Positions 23,341 to 36,241 of a DNA stretch of 64,000 nucleotides are shown here, piece after piece; position 1 is the stretch's first letter; every line of letters begins with the position of its first letter. This stretch comes from Ampullaceana balthica (taxonomy: Eukaryota > Mollusca > Gastropoda > Lymnaeidae): the NCBI GenBank assembly GCA_944989445.1, contig CALYLW010000017.1:196001-260000 (forward strand). The letters are read 5' to 3'. The translations under genes were made by a program, and so were the position numbers. The notes beneath the pieces were generated by a model. That model made no database searches, had not been told where the DNA came from, and saw nothing but the letters and a program-made list of their open reading frames with translations.

Positions 23341-24343
23341 TAAGCACTATAGAAGAAATCCATCATCATCATAATCGTCAATATCCTTACAGATACCCGA
23401 ATAATTGGTCAACAGCTTGGTGAAACTGGTCCAACAAAACTGAATGCAAAGCGTGGCGAGGCCAGCTTATGACTAGGGTACCGTGCTGTAAAGTTCTAAA
23501 ATTACACGTATAATTATTATTGTCATTAATACCTCGAATAATTCTATTAACAGATTTCCGCCTATATGACTTGATCAAACAAAACAAATAATACTTATAT
23601 TAATTACATGTATATTTTAACAAATTGAAACCAATATTTTTTTTTAGATATGATGTTATTTCTATGACTACAATTGATTTCAGAAGCCTGGAAGACATCA
23701 TAAAATGTGTGCATGTAGGGGTTGTGTGTGAGTGTGGGTATGTGTGTGTGGATGTATGGGTTGTGTGTGAGTGCGGTTATGTGTGTGCGTATGAATTCTT
23801 TTTAAAAAATTATTATTTTTAGGGGGGGGGGCTGGTAGGGATGGTTCCGAGAAGGAGGATGTGGATAATGGGGGGAGGAACATGTGTGGTGCACGCGATG
23901 GGACCGACCGAAATGAGGTTTGTGATTCCCACAATGCACCGAGGGTGCCTGTCACTTCAGTCCCCCCGAAGCTTGGACGTGACCGCCAGAAAGGACCGCT
24001 GCCGGGAAAGACGAGCCGCCTCGGAAGATCTTCTGTAGTCCCGGAGACAAGCGAGAACCATTGAGAACTAAGATATGCACGCCCGTGTCGGCCTTGTGAG
24101 GGTGGCCCTCGTGCTAATGCGGTTACGGGCTTTTTACAATGAAATCAGAGGCTCTGCTGGCCAGATCCCCTGACCTCTCCGTGAATCCAAGGGCCGCCCC
24201 TGTTATTCTTCGGTTACCTCCGAATTCATGGAGCTATCAAATAATTTGGGGCGGAGGGTTGGTGGGAGGAAAGTAAAAGTTCCTTTCCGAATTGGACTGC
24301 CGGTAGCGGCTGTATTACGGGAGAATGGTCTGATAGATTAAAC
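22912..24343. other. Unassigned; GC-richer low-repeat block at the right
   Basis: No gene. Contains the (TA)n run (23279-23334) and GT-rich sequence (23705-23790). 23840-24330 is GC-richer and low in repeats, and may be conserved non-coding or regulatory DNA. Confidence 0.4.
23279..23334. repeat. (TA)n microsatellite
   Basis: About 28 TA units. The open frames reading alternating Tyr-Ile are translations of this tract. Confidence 0.97.
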
Positions 24344-24538
24344 CAGGAGTGGACAGGCCTGTAGTCTTTGGGAGCCATTTTAAAACTTTAAAAACAATTT
24401 GAATGCTGCATTGAAGCACTATGTCTTGGAAATCTTACAGTAACCCTTGTAACATATCTTTCATAAATTGTACGCGAGCCGCAACGTGAATACAGAAGAG
24501 CCTCATGTGGCTCGCGAGCCGCAGTTTGGCCCGCCTTG
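24344..24538. mobile_element. Diverged hAT-type MITE
   Basis: The left end CAGGAGTGGACAGGCC and right end AGTTTGGCCCGCCTTG are diverged inverted repeats of the CAGGGGTGGGC type. GGCTCGCGAGCC lies near the right end. Flanks GATTAAAC and GGCTAGAG both fit nnnTAnnn but differ, so the copy is old or recombined. Confidence 0.55.
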
Positions 24539-24546
24539 GGCTAGAG

Positions 24547-25538
24547 TCTCAAGTCGCCACGTCTCACGTATAGCCTTGTATTCTTTCGCTCTGGGTGTTC
24601 ACCATAGTTTAAACATTTTACAGTCAGGCCAAGCAGCGTATGAATCTGTTTCAGCCGTAAAACTGTCCCAGCCCCCTACCGCCCCAAAACGTCCCAAGTC
24701 ATAAGTCGCATTAAGAGCGGTGCCATCCTCATTTTGTTAAAAGACACCGCGGCGCTTGCGAGGAGAAATTGAAACGCCGCCCGGGTCAGACACGGATACG
24801 AGTCTGATCTTACGACCTGCCGGCCAGACACAGATACGGCCTGATCTTACGATCTCCCGGACCAATCTGCAAAATGTCCTGGTCCTGCCCCGCACGAGCC
24901 GGGGACATAATCTAATATAAGCACTAGCGAATTATGCAAATCCGGCACCGGTCTCCATAGTTTCGTTTCTCCCTTACCAGGGCACCCACAGAACGTGTTT
25001 GTCCAAGATTTGCCCGTATTTGCACGTTCCCAGACGGTCCGGAGTCCACGGCGGACCAGCGGCTCCTGTGATCCAGGACTTGTCCGGCCGGTCATTCCGC
25101 ATGCCCTCTTAATCTGGCAAGAAGCCCGGCTGAATTCATGGGGAGATCCCCTGGTGGAATCGGACTCTTAAGAATTTGGCCCCTGAAGAAACTTCACTAA
25201 CCCCGGACTCTGATTGATTTCCCAATGCAGCGATGGTACAAGAGTAACAGAGAGAGACAGAGAGAAATAGATGGGGAGACAGAGAACCAAGGAAGATAGT
25301 GAGAAGGAGTGAATAATAGAGAGGTGGGGGAGAATTTTGGAGAGTGAGAAATTGAGAATAAAAATTCGAGAACATGGGAGAAAGCTAAGGGGTCAAACAC
25401 AAAAATTAAAAGAATGACATGAAGTTAAAAATACATTTAATTTTGTCAATAATGCTCCATATTATTTAATTAAGTAGCTCTTTGGAAAGCCGGCGGTAAA
25501 AAAAAACTATTGAAGAGAACATGGTCTATATTATACTA
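24547..25538. other. Unassigned; GC-rich block with octamer motif
   Basis: 24760-25135 is GC-rich and contains a two-copy 37-bp repeat (24787-24860, sharing CTGATCTTACGA) and the octamer ATGCAAAT at about 24936. It is a candidate regulatory or conserved non-coding region. No coding frame is convincing. Confidence 0.4.
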
Positions 25539-25546
25539 GAATAGAG

Positions 25547-25733
25547 CAGTGCTTCTCAAACTTTTAGTGTGGCGGACCGGCAGGAATTTTTCCATTGCAC
25601 CAGGGACCGGTGAACTATTTTCCCTGTACTGACGTGGTAGCGAAATGTCCTTTCGTTGTTAACTTCTGCGGACCGGGATCGGATGGCTCACGGACCAGCA
25701 CCGGTCAGCGGACCACCACTTTGAGAAGCACTG
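25547..25733. mobile_element. hAT MITE (copy 2), perfect target duplication
   Basis: A 187-bp element with ends CAGTGCTTCTCAAACTTTTA and CACTTTGAGAAGCACTG. It is flanked by perfect 8-bp duplications GAATAGAG (25539-25546, 25734-25741), fitting nnnTAnnn. The interior includes GTGGCGGACCGGCAGGAATT and GGACCAGCACCGG. It is a close relative of 45646-45831. Confidence 0.93.
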
Positions 25734-25963
25734 GAATAGAGCACATTGAAAATAAAGCCAGTCAATAACGAAGAAGCCATGCCATGGATGGGAAGCCCAA
25801 GACAGAATAACACCTCTACAGTGTCGAAAAGAATGTCAAATTGAAATTGTCTAATGACTAACGGATAAAACGTATGACTTTCAATAATATAAATATTCTG
25901 ACACACATGCCATTGCTATAGTCGTGCGCGGCTTTATAGTATCGTGTGCTAACTGGCGGAGAC

Positions 25964-26345
25964 AAGCCCAGAAGTGGGCATCAGCTGTTTAGTTGTTTCG
26001 TATCTCATAAGCAAGAGAAGACTACTCAAGATGTGAGCATCAGCTGTTTTGTTGCATATCGTATCACAGCAAGAGGAGACAACTCAAGATGTGAGCATCA
26101 GCTGTTTTGTTGCATATCGTATCACAGCAAGAGGAGACAACTCAAGATGTGAGCATCAGCTGTTTAGTTGTACACCGTATCAGAGCAAGAGGAGACAACT
26201 CAAGATGTGAGCATCAGCTGTTTAGTTGTACACCGTATCAGAGCAAGAGGAGACAACTCAAGATGTGAGCATCAGCTGTTTAGTTGTACACCGTATCAGA
26301 GCAAGAGGAGACAACTCTAGATGTGAGCATCAGCTGTTTAGTTGA
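25964..26345. repeat. 58-bp minisatellite, about 6.5 copies
   Basis: Unit landmarks are GATGTGAGCATCAGCTGTTT, GTATCA(C/G)AGCAAGAGGAG and ACAACTCAA. Spacing is exactly 58 in the central copies. Confidence 0.95.
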
Positions 26346-26526
26346 GCCGTGTATAAGCGAGAGGAATAGACCGGGTTCATGTTCTTTAGAGAAGTAGTGG
26401 CAAAATCTGTAGATTGCTGCCACTGCCAGTCTGCTGGCCGGCATATAAAACGTTGACGCACATCAGACGTTGTCTAGTTGCTTGATGACGATGAAACTAA
26501 CGACATGACCTGAAAACGATCATTCA

Positions 26527-27110
26527 ATAAACGTCACTGATGTTATTGTCAAAATAAATATCTATAAACGTCACTGCTGTTATTGTCAAAATATATATCT
26601 ATGAACGTCACTGCTGTTATTGTCAAAATAAATATCTATAAACGTCACTGCTGTTATTGTCTAAATAAATATCTATAACCATCACTGCTGTTATTGTCAA
26701 AATATATATCTATGAACGTCACTGCTGTTATTGGCAAAATAAATATCTATAAACCTCACTGCTGTTATTGTCAAAATAAATATCTATAACCGTCACTGCT
26801 GTTATTGTCAAAATATATATCTATGAACGTCACTGCTGTTATTGGCAAAATAAATATCTATAAACCTCACTGCTGTTATTGTCAAAATAAATATCTATAA
26901 ACGTCACTGCTGTTATTGTCAAAATAAATATCTATAAACGTCACTGCTGTTATTGTCAAAATATATCTATCTATGAACGTCACTGCTGTTATTGTCTAAA
27001 TAAATATCTATAACCGTCACTGCTGTTATTGTCAAAATATATATCTATGAACGTCACTGCTGTTATTGTCAAAATAAATATCTATAAACGTCACTGCTGT
27101 TATTGTCAAA
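26527..27110. repeat. 37-bp minisatellite, about 16 copies
   Basis: The unit contains AACGTCACTGCTGTTATTGT followed by CAAAATAAATATCTAT. Variants (TATATATC, TTGGCAAAA, TAACCGTC) recur in blocks, indicating duplication of multi-unit segments. Confidence 0.96.
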
Positions 27111-29989
27111 CCAAATATCAACGAATAATTATTTTTCAATTCCCGATGAGAAGCGGATGCGGTTTTAGAAGTGTTTGCGATTTCCCTGTGATCATCTAGT
27201 CTTCAAATTTGTAAATTTTTATAAGAGTTTTGAATGTTGATAGTGTGTTGGTTCTCCTTGTCTGTTCAGGAAACCCATTCCACGCCCGAATGCCAAATGG
27301 GAAGAAGGGGGATTTGTTTAAAATTGTATTTATTTTTTATTATTATTATTATTTTATTTTTTTTTGCGAATGAAACTAAAAAGGTTTTGTTGCTTTTTTT
27401 TAATCCCGCCATCTATCTGATTGTTATTTTTTACTTTCTTGCTGCGTTTGTATTTGTATGTTAGGCTTTAATGGGGGCTGGCATCCCACAGTGAGGCTTC
27501 ATAGAGGCGTGCTTCATACAAACACCACACATGCCTGCTTTTAAGCGTGGTTCACGCTGTAAGACTTTGTTTAGGCGTGTTTCATTTCAGGGTACTAGAC
27601 TTAATGCCGACAGGCTATAGATCTTGATTTTAAAACAATGCTATGAACCTAGAACATGGACATTCTCTCGAATGTTATCCAATAAGAAGCAAAACATGAA
27701 AATGGATTTCAATTATTATTTTTTTTTGGTCACTTTTTGGAAAAGGATTTTTTTTTAAAATTTTTAAAAAATTTTAATTCTTTTCCTGGCAATCCATATC
27801 AAACAATGGATCCTGCCCCGAAACCATTGGCCTAAATGCTGCATTGAACGATTCCTTTCGCCCCCTTATCTCGATTTCGCCTCACCATTCAGTGTGTGGC
27901 CCTTGTTCAAACACGCGAGTCATCGATTGAGGTAAATTAAAAACCATATCAGGAAAGTGGTATCTCTGTCTGCCTGTCTGTAATGGCCCCGCACAATGTG
28001 GGAGTCTTGCTCTGTACCACTGGACGCCTCTGTTTGCTCTTTCTAAAGATAGGAGCTGGGGTTGAATGATGTGCGTGTGTGTGGGAGGGAGGGAGGGAGG
28101 GACGGACGGAGGGAGGGAGGGATTGGGAGAAGGTGGTTGAACAAGAGTGTGGGTTAAATGAGTTGGTTTTACACTCCTTGATAACACGGTGTAGACGAAG
28201 ACAACTACATCGAGCCGAATCGCTCACCAGAGGGCGATCATGCTGTACAACGATCTGAATCGAAGTAATCGTGGCGTACTTTTTAGTGTATTACAATTTT
28301 TGGGGTGTGTTAATGTTGAAACTGTGACCTGGTGTTTGTTATAATAGTTTAAATAAGTTTATGCCCCTATTTATTTTCCTCGAGACTTTCCTTGGACGTT
28401 CCTGAAAGTGTGGCGGACAGAGAATGAAGGACGGAGGGGAGAGAATGATCAAATAATTTATAAAAATTTAAGCAGTGAGCTCCCCCAAACGCTCTCATAT
28501 ATTCTTATATAACAGTAAAAGTTGACTGTGTGACGTCTTTTTAAAAAGAACCGATGTAAAAATAAAATAATAAAAAAATTAAAATTAAAACTTTGGGATG
28601 TTTCTGAGTACACTCCCGCAAAGGTAACTGGCAAAACAAAATTTAATTACCACTCATTGTAGGCCATGGGTAAAAAAAAATTGCATTTCTAGGGGAATCG
28701 TGGTAAGTATCACTTACGGTTTCAAGAAACCTTTCAAATGTTTATAGAAACCTACTTATACGATTTAATACATACATATGAAATTTTGTCCACCCAACTG
28801 AAACGGTACTCAGGTTATCATGTTCACACACACACACACTCAGACACAGAAACACACACAGACACATATAAACACATACAAACACACACAGAAACACACA
28901 AACACACACACGCGACAGAGATTGAAAAACTGGGTTTTTACCAACTCAGGAAGGTATAATATGTCGAGATTTGTCAAAATCTTGGCGTCTATTTTGTGCA
29001 CGTTTACAATATTTCCCCATATTCTCCGAATACGAATAAAGTAAAAAGGAATGTATAGCAAATGTAATTCCTTGCCTATGGACATGAATTGGGTCCAACT
29101 TCAGTGTGAGAGGGTGTATTGTTTTGTTATAATTATTCATCTAAAATTTACCTGGCATAAAGTTATAGAAGTTCCACGAGAACCGATATAAATCATAGCA
29201 AACCCGTTAAAAATAACTTCTTTAAACTAATTTTTTTTAAAAATAAATAATTGAGCCTTCTTCTACCAGTTGATCTGATAAATAACACACAGCATATTTT
29301 GATTAAATATATTGACTGCTGCGCTACAGCGACCGTAAAGACCCTGGACTGCAAGTGCCGCTGGGAACTACTTCTTCCCACAGGCTAATCCGTGTGCAGC
29401 TATTTTTATTCCTTAATCTGCCAAGGCTAGGGCGTGGTTATCTTACCTTGAACAACTCCTCAATGGATGCCGCTCACGTTTTTAACACAATTCATAATGG
29501 CGGAGTGTCCCCCCCACCCCCACCCCCACCCTTTTTCTAGCTACAAAACAATCAATAGTACAGGGTAAATCCTAATCCCTTAATCGGCTTAGGATGTCGG
29601 AACACCAGTAGACGGCGGTAATTTCGGGACAAACAATGAGCACAATGGTCTGAGCCGGTCAACCACTTGACACTCCTAATGGAGTCTGTGTCTTAGAAAT
29701 GAAAGTCTGCTGGTGGCGGTGCTTGTATGTGGGGCGGCGGTCGGTGAAGAAAGGGACGCCTAATAATCAAGCGCTTTTTTGGTAAGGAACGGTGGGAAGT
29801 TCATTTTCTCCTGTTCTCTACCCCATCCTCATGTTTCCTAAAACAAGGCTCTCTCCACGTAGAAAACTGGACTCTCACAGGATGTGAGCACTGGGTAGAC
29901 TTGAAAAAAAAACAACAGAGAGCCGTCGAATTTTAACTTACTACTTAAACTTAAGTGGTTAAAAAGTGTTTTTTGGTCGTTTCAATTTC
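27111..29989. other. Unassigned; several simple-sequence tracts
   Basis: No gene. Contains a GGGA-rich run (28080-28120), a (CA)n tract (28825-28913) and C-rich sequence near 29508-29535. The rest is AT-rich. Confidence 0.45.
28825..28913. repeat. (CA)n-rich microsatellite
   Basis: Imperfect CACACA/GACACA/AAACAC runs. Thr/His open frames are translations of it. Confidence 0.93.
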
Positions 29990-29994
29990 TTAAT

Positions 29995-30320
29995 TAAAGT
30001 TTCGCTAAGGAGACATGTTGTGGACATTTTGTTAAAGAGACTCACTTCGTACATTTTGTTAAGGAGTTGGACATTTTCTTTCGGCGACCAATAGTGGACA
30101 TTTCATTTTGGAGACAAACTGGCCATTTTAACGGAGACAAACTATGAATACTTACTGAAGGTGACAAACTTTTGAATTTCTTTCATGATACAAACAGTGG
30201 ACATTTCTTCTTTGGTACCAGCAGGGGACTTTTCTTCTAAGAAACAAACACTGGACATTTCTGCTAAGGAACAGTGGACATTTCTTCTAGGATACAAACA
30301 GCGGACATTTCGTTAAGCAG
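29995..30320. repeat. Degenerate repeat around GTGGACATTTC
   Basis: About ten spaced, diverged copies of (A)GTGGACATTT(C/T)(T/G)T with ACAAAC between them. An old tandem array. Confidence 0.75.
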
Positions 30321-32263
30321 CCCAACGGCTCATCCATCTCGCCCTGACTAAAATCGCCGACTTCTGATGAGGTCACATCATCCGTGGTGCCGGAGCGTGC
30401 GGGTGGCTGTGGTTAAGACGCCAAGAAGAAAAGGCTTTTACCTGTGAGCCCCAGATGGTCACCCCCCCCCCGCCCCACCGACAGCCTCACCACCGCTGGC
30501 CGTGACCGTCAACGACGGTTTAATATTTGTTTTATTAGCTTATTGTCGGACGGCGAGATGATTCAAACCCTCAGGTACATTTTTAATACCTTCAAATTAA
30601 AAGTAAAAAACCACAACCAGGTGGTGGCTTTTTTTTCTCCCCCGTGGAAGAAGATTTCGTAGAGAAACAATGGACATCTTGACTTGCCCGCGTTTGAAAA
30701 GCCTCAGCCTAACATCTTGTTGTTGCTAGTCCTTGAGGCTTTATTTTAAATTATTTTTGTCTCTTTCTCTCTCTCTCTCTTTCTCCGGTGTTGTGATTTG
30801 TAAGCCCCGCGGTGGGCGGACTTCAGCGGCTTAATTTCTCACCTTTGTTTCACAGATTTGCACAGCGGAGCCGCGGCCAAATTGAGCTTAACAAGAACTT
30901 CTTAGAAATTAATTTCCCCACGGTTTTAAGCGGGTAGTTATTTCCCTATTACTCTGATGACGCTAATGACAGGGTGAAGATCTGCTCGAGATGTTCATTA
31001 AAAAATGAAGGAGAATGCTCACCGTTGCTTTGTTTCGTTAATTTGCCACAAGAAACTTTTTATAATTTTTTTTATAAAAAATCGTTGGGAGTTTAACCGC
31101 ATTTTGCGTCACCGCAGATTTGGGCGAAACCCATTAATTAGCGGTGGCCGGGCAAAGCATGTTCGCCATCACGTGATTCGTGTGATTCTTATAACAGGTT
31201 AGAGTGAAAGAGAAAAGTGGGAGAATGGGTGGGGGTGGGGGAGAGGTAAGCATAATTTGCCCTGGTGTAGTTATAGTAATTAAATGGCATTGTTAACTGA
31301 AGATGTTTTAAATACTGTTCGGCAGGAGAAATATAACCTGTTAAGACACCCGGCATAGACCAACATACGCATTGCGTTGACAAGTGTTTACACGATATAG
31401 ACAGTTATACACACTGGATGGACCATTCTTCACACGACATAGACCACTCACTATACACAAGACTAAGACAACACTACAAATATCATAGACCACAATATAC
31501 ACATTGCATAGACCCTTTAACGCTCTGGATGGACCACTATACACACAGCATTATAGAACACTAAATAAAGTGTTTATTTAAAATGTTTTTTAAAACTATA
31601 CCCACATCGGTTACCTGTTTAAAAAAAACAGGTACGCCTTTGATCATAGCATCAAAAATTGTCGCTGAAAATTACTAATGCCAGTTTCTCACGAGTGCGA
31701 CAGATGGCAAACTCGTGGTCAAGAAAGTATGAACATCTGTGATTAGTTAAAACTTCCTGTAGGTTCAAGGGGAAATGACGTAATCAAATTCTGTGTAATT
31801 GTGTATTCTTAAACATTTCAATGATATTCAAAGTCGCCTACGCGGACTTTGCAATTGTGCACAACATTTTATCCTGTGCTGCATAGAAAGTGAATCCCAG
31901 ATCTACATTTCGACTCAAGTGAAACAAAAAGTTCTTTTCTTAACATGGAACAAACCCATCTCTAATAGAAAGTGAAGCCCAGATCTTTCTTTTGACTTTA
32001 ACTGAAAAACACTGCATTTTTAACAAGGAATAATCGTTTTGGCGTCTTTCCCACATGTTATTCGAGTCCACCAAGTAGTGCATGATCCCACTCTATCTTT
32101 GGTGATCCCCCTCCATTTTCCACTGACTAAAAACTGCAATAAAGTTCCTGGAAATAATAGAGAAAAATTATAGATAAATTAACGACCATAAATATGTCAT
32201 GTTGATATCAGTTTGGTGACATATTTAATGAATCTCACTTCCTTTGCTTTGTATCACCGGAAG
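30321..32263. other. Unassigned; one GC-richer block
   Basis: No gene. 30780-31000 is GC-richer and low in repeats, with CCTTTGT at 30843 (a SOX/TCF-like core), so may be regulatory. 31370-31560 has loose TAGACCACTATACACAC repeats. The remainder is AT-rich. Confidence 0.4.
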
Positions 32264-33079
32264 CATTTACCACCACACAAGATAGTGAAGACATTGACAA
32301 CCAGACGAGATAGTGAAGACATTCACCACCACATGAGATAGTGAAGACATTCACCACCACACGAGATAGTGAAGACATTCACCACCACACGAGATAGTGA
32401 AGAAATTCACCACCACATGAGATAGTGAAGACATTCACCACCACACGAGATAGTGAAGACATTCACCACCACACGAGATAGTGAAGACATTCACCACCAC
32501 ACGAGATAGTGAAGAAATTCACCACCACATGAGATAGTGAAGACATTCACCACCACACGAGATAGTGAAGACATTCATCACCAGACGAGATAGTGAAAAC
32601 ATTCACCACCACACGAGATAGTGAAGACTTTCACCACCACACGAGATAGTGAAGATATTCACCACCACATGAGATAGTGAAGACATTCACCACCACACGA
32701 GATAGTGAAGACATTCACCACCACACGAGATAGTGAAGACATTCACCACCACACGAGATAGTGAAGACATTCACCACCACACGAGATAGTGAAGACATTC
32801 ATCACCAGACGAGATAGTGAAGACATTCACCACCACACGAGATAGTGAAGACATTCACCACCACACGAGATAGTGAAGACATTCATCACCAGACGAGATA
32901 GTGAAAACATTCACCACCACACGAGATAGTGAAGACATTCACCACCACACGAGATAGTGAAGACATTCACCACCACACGAGATAGTGAAGACATTTACCA
33001 CCACACGAGATAGTGAAGACATTCACCTCCACGCGAGATAGTGAAGACATTCACTACCAGACGAGATAGTGAAGATATT
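32264..33079. repeat. 28-bp minisatellite, about 29 copies
   Basis: The unit is CATTCACCACCACACGAGAT followed by AGTGAAGA. Copies are contiguous, with no unique spacers, so this is not a CRISPR array. Variants (CATGAG, CAGACGAG, GAAATTC) recur in blocks. Confidence 0.97.
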
Positions 33080-33125
33080 GCCCTTTGATTTGACGCTTTC
33101 TTTTCCGTGGGGAATGTTGATTTTT

Positions 33126-33600
33126 TAAAATCCTTTATATTAACTCGTGGTGTCTGTTTGGTTGCTTGATTGTTTGTTTGTCTAAAAAACGTTGGATCGA
33201 TTTTTAACCCACTTCCTCGTAAGCTAGCGAGCTGAAATTTTGAAACCAGTTTTGAGCCGATGATCAAAACAATTTATCCAAATTTCAGATCGATCGCATG
33301 TACTATCATTAAATTATTGAATTTTAATATTATTTTATTTATCTCAATGTATCATGTAATTTTTTTAGATAGAGTGTCTCGGAGCGTATTATATTGAACG
33401 ACTTTTTAAATACTTTCCTGTTGCGCGATTCGGTGCGTGTTATATTGACGTTACTTTTTAAAAAATATATTTTCGATCGGTGCGCTTTATATTAAACATG
33501 ATTTACGAGACATAAATAAAATTTTGTATTTTTTTATTGGCGTGTGCTGCGTATTATAATGAACATTCTTTTGTTTATGTCTCGTATATAAAGGATTTAT
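33126..33600 (+). mobile_element. Family A repeat, full unit
   Basis: A 475-bp unit bounded by TAAAATCCTTTATATTAAC and CGTATATAAAGGATTTA, which are inverted repeats of each other. The interior has GATCGATTTTTAACCCACTT, GCTAGCGAGCTGAAATTTTG and CAGATCGATCGCATGTAC, then a more AT-rich right half. It closely matches 51651-52120. No ORF of note. Confidence 0.82.
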
Positions 33601-33643
33601 AGTCAAAAACTTGGATTTTACGGGTTTTTTTATTTCAACTTTT

Positions 33644-34133
33644 TAAAATCCCTTATATTAACTTCACCGCCGTCTCATGGGCGGGCGGAAAAACAAAAGT
33701 CAAAAAATGACCCACTTCCCGTGAAGCCATCTAGCTGAAATTTGGCACACGGACCCATGTCACCTAACAATGCATTGTATCAAAATTTCAGATCGATCGA
33801 ACATACCGTAATTAAATTAATTCATTTTTAGCTATCTATATAAAACTATATGTAGAAGTCGCTATTGTTTACATTTTACGGGTCACTTGACTTCACGCCA
33901 GCCATCGGTGAACACATCTTGTGTTTTAACCAGGTGTACCGGCGTGCTTTTGTTTACATTTTACGTGTCACGCTGAGCTCCGTTCATCGATCGGTGACCA
34001 GACCTTTCCCATCTCCCACCCGCCCCTAGGGGTTATACAGCAAAGGGAAGTTAAGACAGATTCAGTCTGTAAATGTTTGTCGCGTTTGAACATAATCAAT
34101 AATTTTAGTTATGTTTCATATATAATGGATTTA
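33644..34133 (+). mobile_element. Family A repeat, second unit in tandem
   Basis: A 490-bp unit starting TAAAATCCCTTATATTAACT and ending TATAATGGATTTA. It begins 44 bases after the previous unit, separated by the shared linker TAGTCAAAAACTTGG(A)TTTTACGGG. It differs from the first unit in its interior (GGGCGGGCGGAAAAAC, ACGTGTCACGCTGAG, GTTTGTCGCGTTTGAAC), so at least two subtypes exist. Confidence 0.82.
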
Positions 34134-34254
34134 TAGTCAAAAACTTTGTTTTTACGGGTTTGTTTTATTTCTCAAATAACTTGGCGAGAAAATCAAGAAA
34201 AATTTAGATTTAATAAGTTCGGTCGTTTATTTTTTAATTTTTGTTCTCCCTTTT

Positions 34255-34492
34255 TAAATCCTTTATATTAACTTGCTTTGTAAGTTTAATCGGACATTCG
34301 AACCGACTATTTGTTTATAATTCTTTCACGTGCCAGTTCAGTTCACGCGTTGACGCGGACCGTCGATGTTCACACCCCTACCGTCTCTGCGCCCGGTTTT
34401 AAAACCAGGGGAGATCATTCTGTTTCAGTCTGTAAATGTCGCGTTTAACCATAATCACTACTTTTAGTTATGTCTCATATATAAGGGATTTA
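34255..34492 (+). mobile_element. Family A repeat, internally deleted third unit
   Basis: A 238-bp unit from TAAATCCTTTATATTAAC to ATATATAAGGGATTTA, followed again by TAGTCAAAAACTTTG. It lacks the left-central part containing the CAGATCGATCG segment. Confidence 0.78.
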
Positions 34493-34916
34493 TAGTCAAA
34501 AACTTTGTTTTTACATCTATTTATTCTTCCCGAGAAAAGGAATTGGAACTTTGAAGTAAGTTAATTATTTCTGTTTAATTTTTGTGTCGCCGAAAGGGGT
34601 CTATCAGTTGGCTTTGCAACATACAAACGAATGACTCTTTTTTTTTGGTGTCGAAATATTAACTCTTTAATTTTATACTCCAGCTATCATCTGTTTCTAA
34701 CTATGGCTTCTGATTAAAGGCAGTCTTGAAAATTATATTTCAAATATATTAGCGTGATAGCTTTTAAAGAACTTAACTAAGTAACGGTATAAAATATAAT
34801 GCTAAGATAAAATATACTGCTATGATTTAATGTTTAATATAATGTGAAGGTTTATTATAATGTGACACCAACATGACATAGACGCGGGATTACCACTACC
34901 ACAATAAGTGTCTCGG

Positions 34917-35010
<94 letters not shown>

Positions 35011-36241
35011 ATATGATAACATTGCATGAGACCATCAAAGTGAATCTGTCAATTTTTTTAAAATTCATTTTTTTTATAAAGTTGACACCGCATCAAAATT
35101 CAAGGGCGTCTCCCCAGTTTATGTCAAACCCCTAAGTCCGTCCCATTGTTTAGGTTTTAATCCAAGCCCCCTGTGGTAAATCTCTGCTCAATGCCATTCC
35201 GAGCCTTGTTGTGACTATTGTTTAAACTATAACATCAACCACAACCCACCCCTCCCCCCCCCCACGGTCCCCGTCTGTTATCACGGTTCCTCCGTGCCCC
35301 ACATGTCACCACAACGACCAGACGTTATCTCTGTTGCGTAGAGCAGTGGAGTTATGGCCATTGGTCTATTGATGAAACACCCGCCAACGTATCTGCGTTA
35401 CATGCTCCGACGAAAGATCTTTAAATTCTGAGGAGAAATAACTTGGACTCTACTTAGTTTCGGTTAAAATAGACCGACCTATGACGTTATAGTTAGATTT
35501 ATATATTCCAGCCCTTGTTACTGTCTCCCCGACTAGGATATCGTCATGACGTCCAAGGCCCTCCTAGAGGTCGTACTGTTTTCAACAAACTCATCAAGTG
35601 CTATTTTCGTGGGAATATTTTTGCTTTATTGACACCCGCTTCACAAAGGAAAACTTATGTTTTAGCTTCAAAACTCATAAAATTTCGGGCCATCTCAAAG
35701 CGGAGAACACTGTCTAGTTTTAATGTCATCCTGGAAAGCACTTCCAAACTCACATCGGCTGCCCTGTTTTCTTGAGTTAGTCCTTCACACTGCACACTGC
35801 CTTTGTTTGTCCAATTCTCATCTTCCAGAGTAATGACCAGTTCCAGAGAATCTGACACGGAACATGAGCCACAATAACTCAAATGTAAGAACCATAACTC
35901 TTCTTTCTATATCAGTTGTCCCTCATTGCACATGCGTAGTGGTTTTTTCTCTTTGAGTTCCAGCTATCTCCTCCGAACATGTTATCCTCTCACCGTAAAA
36001 TCCGAGGTATCCATTTAGAGCATACACCTTGTGGTCAATGAAATATCCCCATCTTTAAACAGTATCTCTTCAAGTTCGAGATTTATTTCGATATAAGATT
36101 TAGAGTTGAAAGCCTTATCCAATTGCATCCCGTTTATAATTAATTATACAGTTAATGAAAAATTACAATATTTATTCAAAGTTCTCTTTTGTAGTGTAAA
36201 GCTAAGCGCTGGGGTTTAAAATGGTTCTTGTTACTATAGTC
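34493..36241. other. Unassigned; contains a long (CT)n run
   Basis: No gene. The CT run is at 34922-35009. Open frames at 35515-35775 and on the opposite strand have no recognisable content. Confidence 0.45.
34922..35009. repeat. (CT)44 microsatellite
   Basis: A perfect CT run of about 88 bp, the longest uninterrupted dinucleotide run in the window. Confidence 0.98.

Noticed and set aside
23052..23423. 123-codon ORF with alternating Tyr-Ile
   Set aside because: Half is the (TA)n tract, and the remainder has no recognisable content.
29508..29540. C-rich stretch as a possible telomeric or regulatory signal
   Set aside because: It is an irregular CCCCCAC run with no TTAGGG/CCCTAA periodicity.
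32264..33079. Regular 28-bp repeats resembling a CRISPR array
   Set aside because: Units are contiguous, with no unique spacers, no cas genes, and a eukaryotic context. The same applies to the 38-bp array at 48434-49348.
34820..35068. Arg-Glu repeat ORF (minus) and Ser-Leu ORF (plus)
   Set aside because: Both are translations of the (CT)n microsatellite.
35341..35355. GAGCAGTGGAGTTAT as another hAT end
   Set aside because: It shares only GAGCAGTG with the families above and has no inverted partner or duplication.
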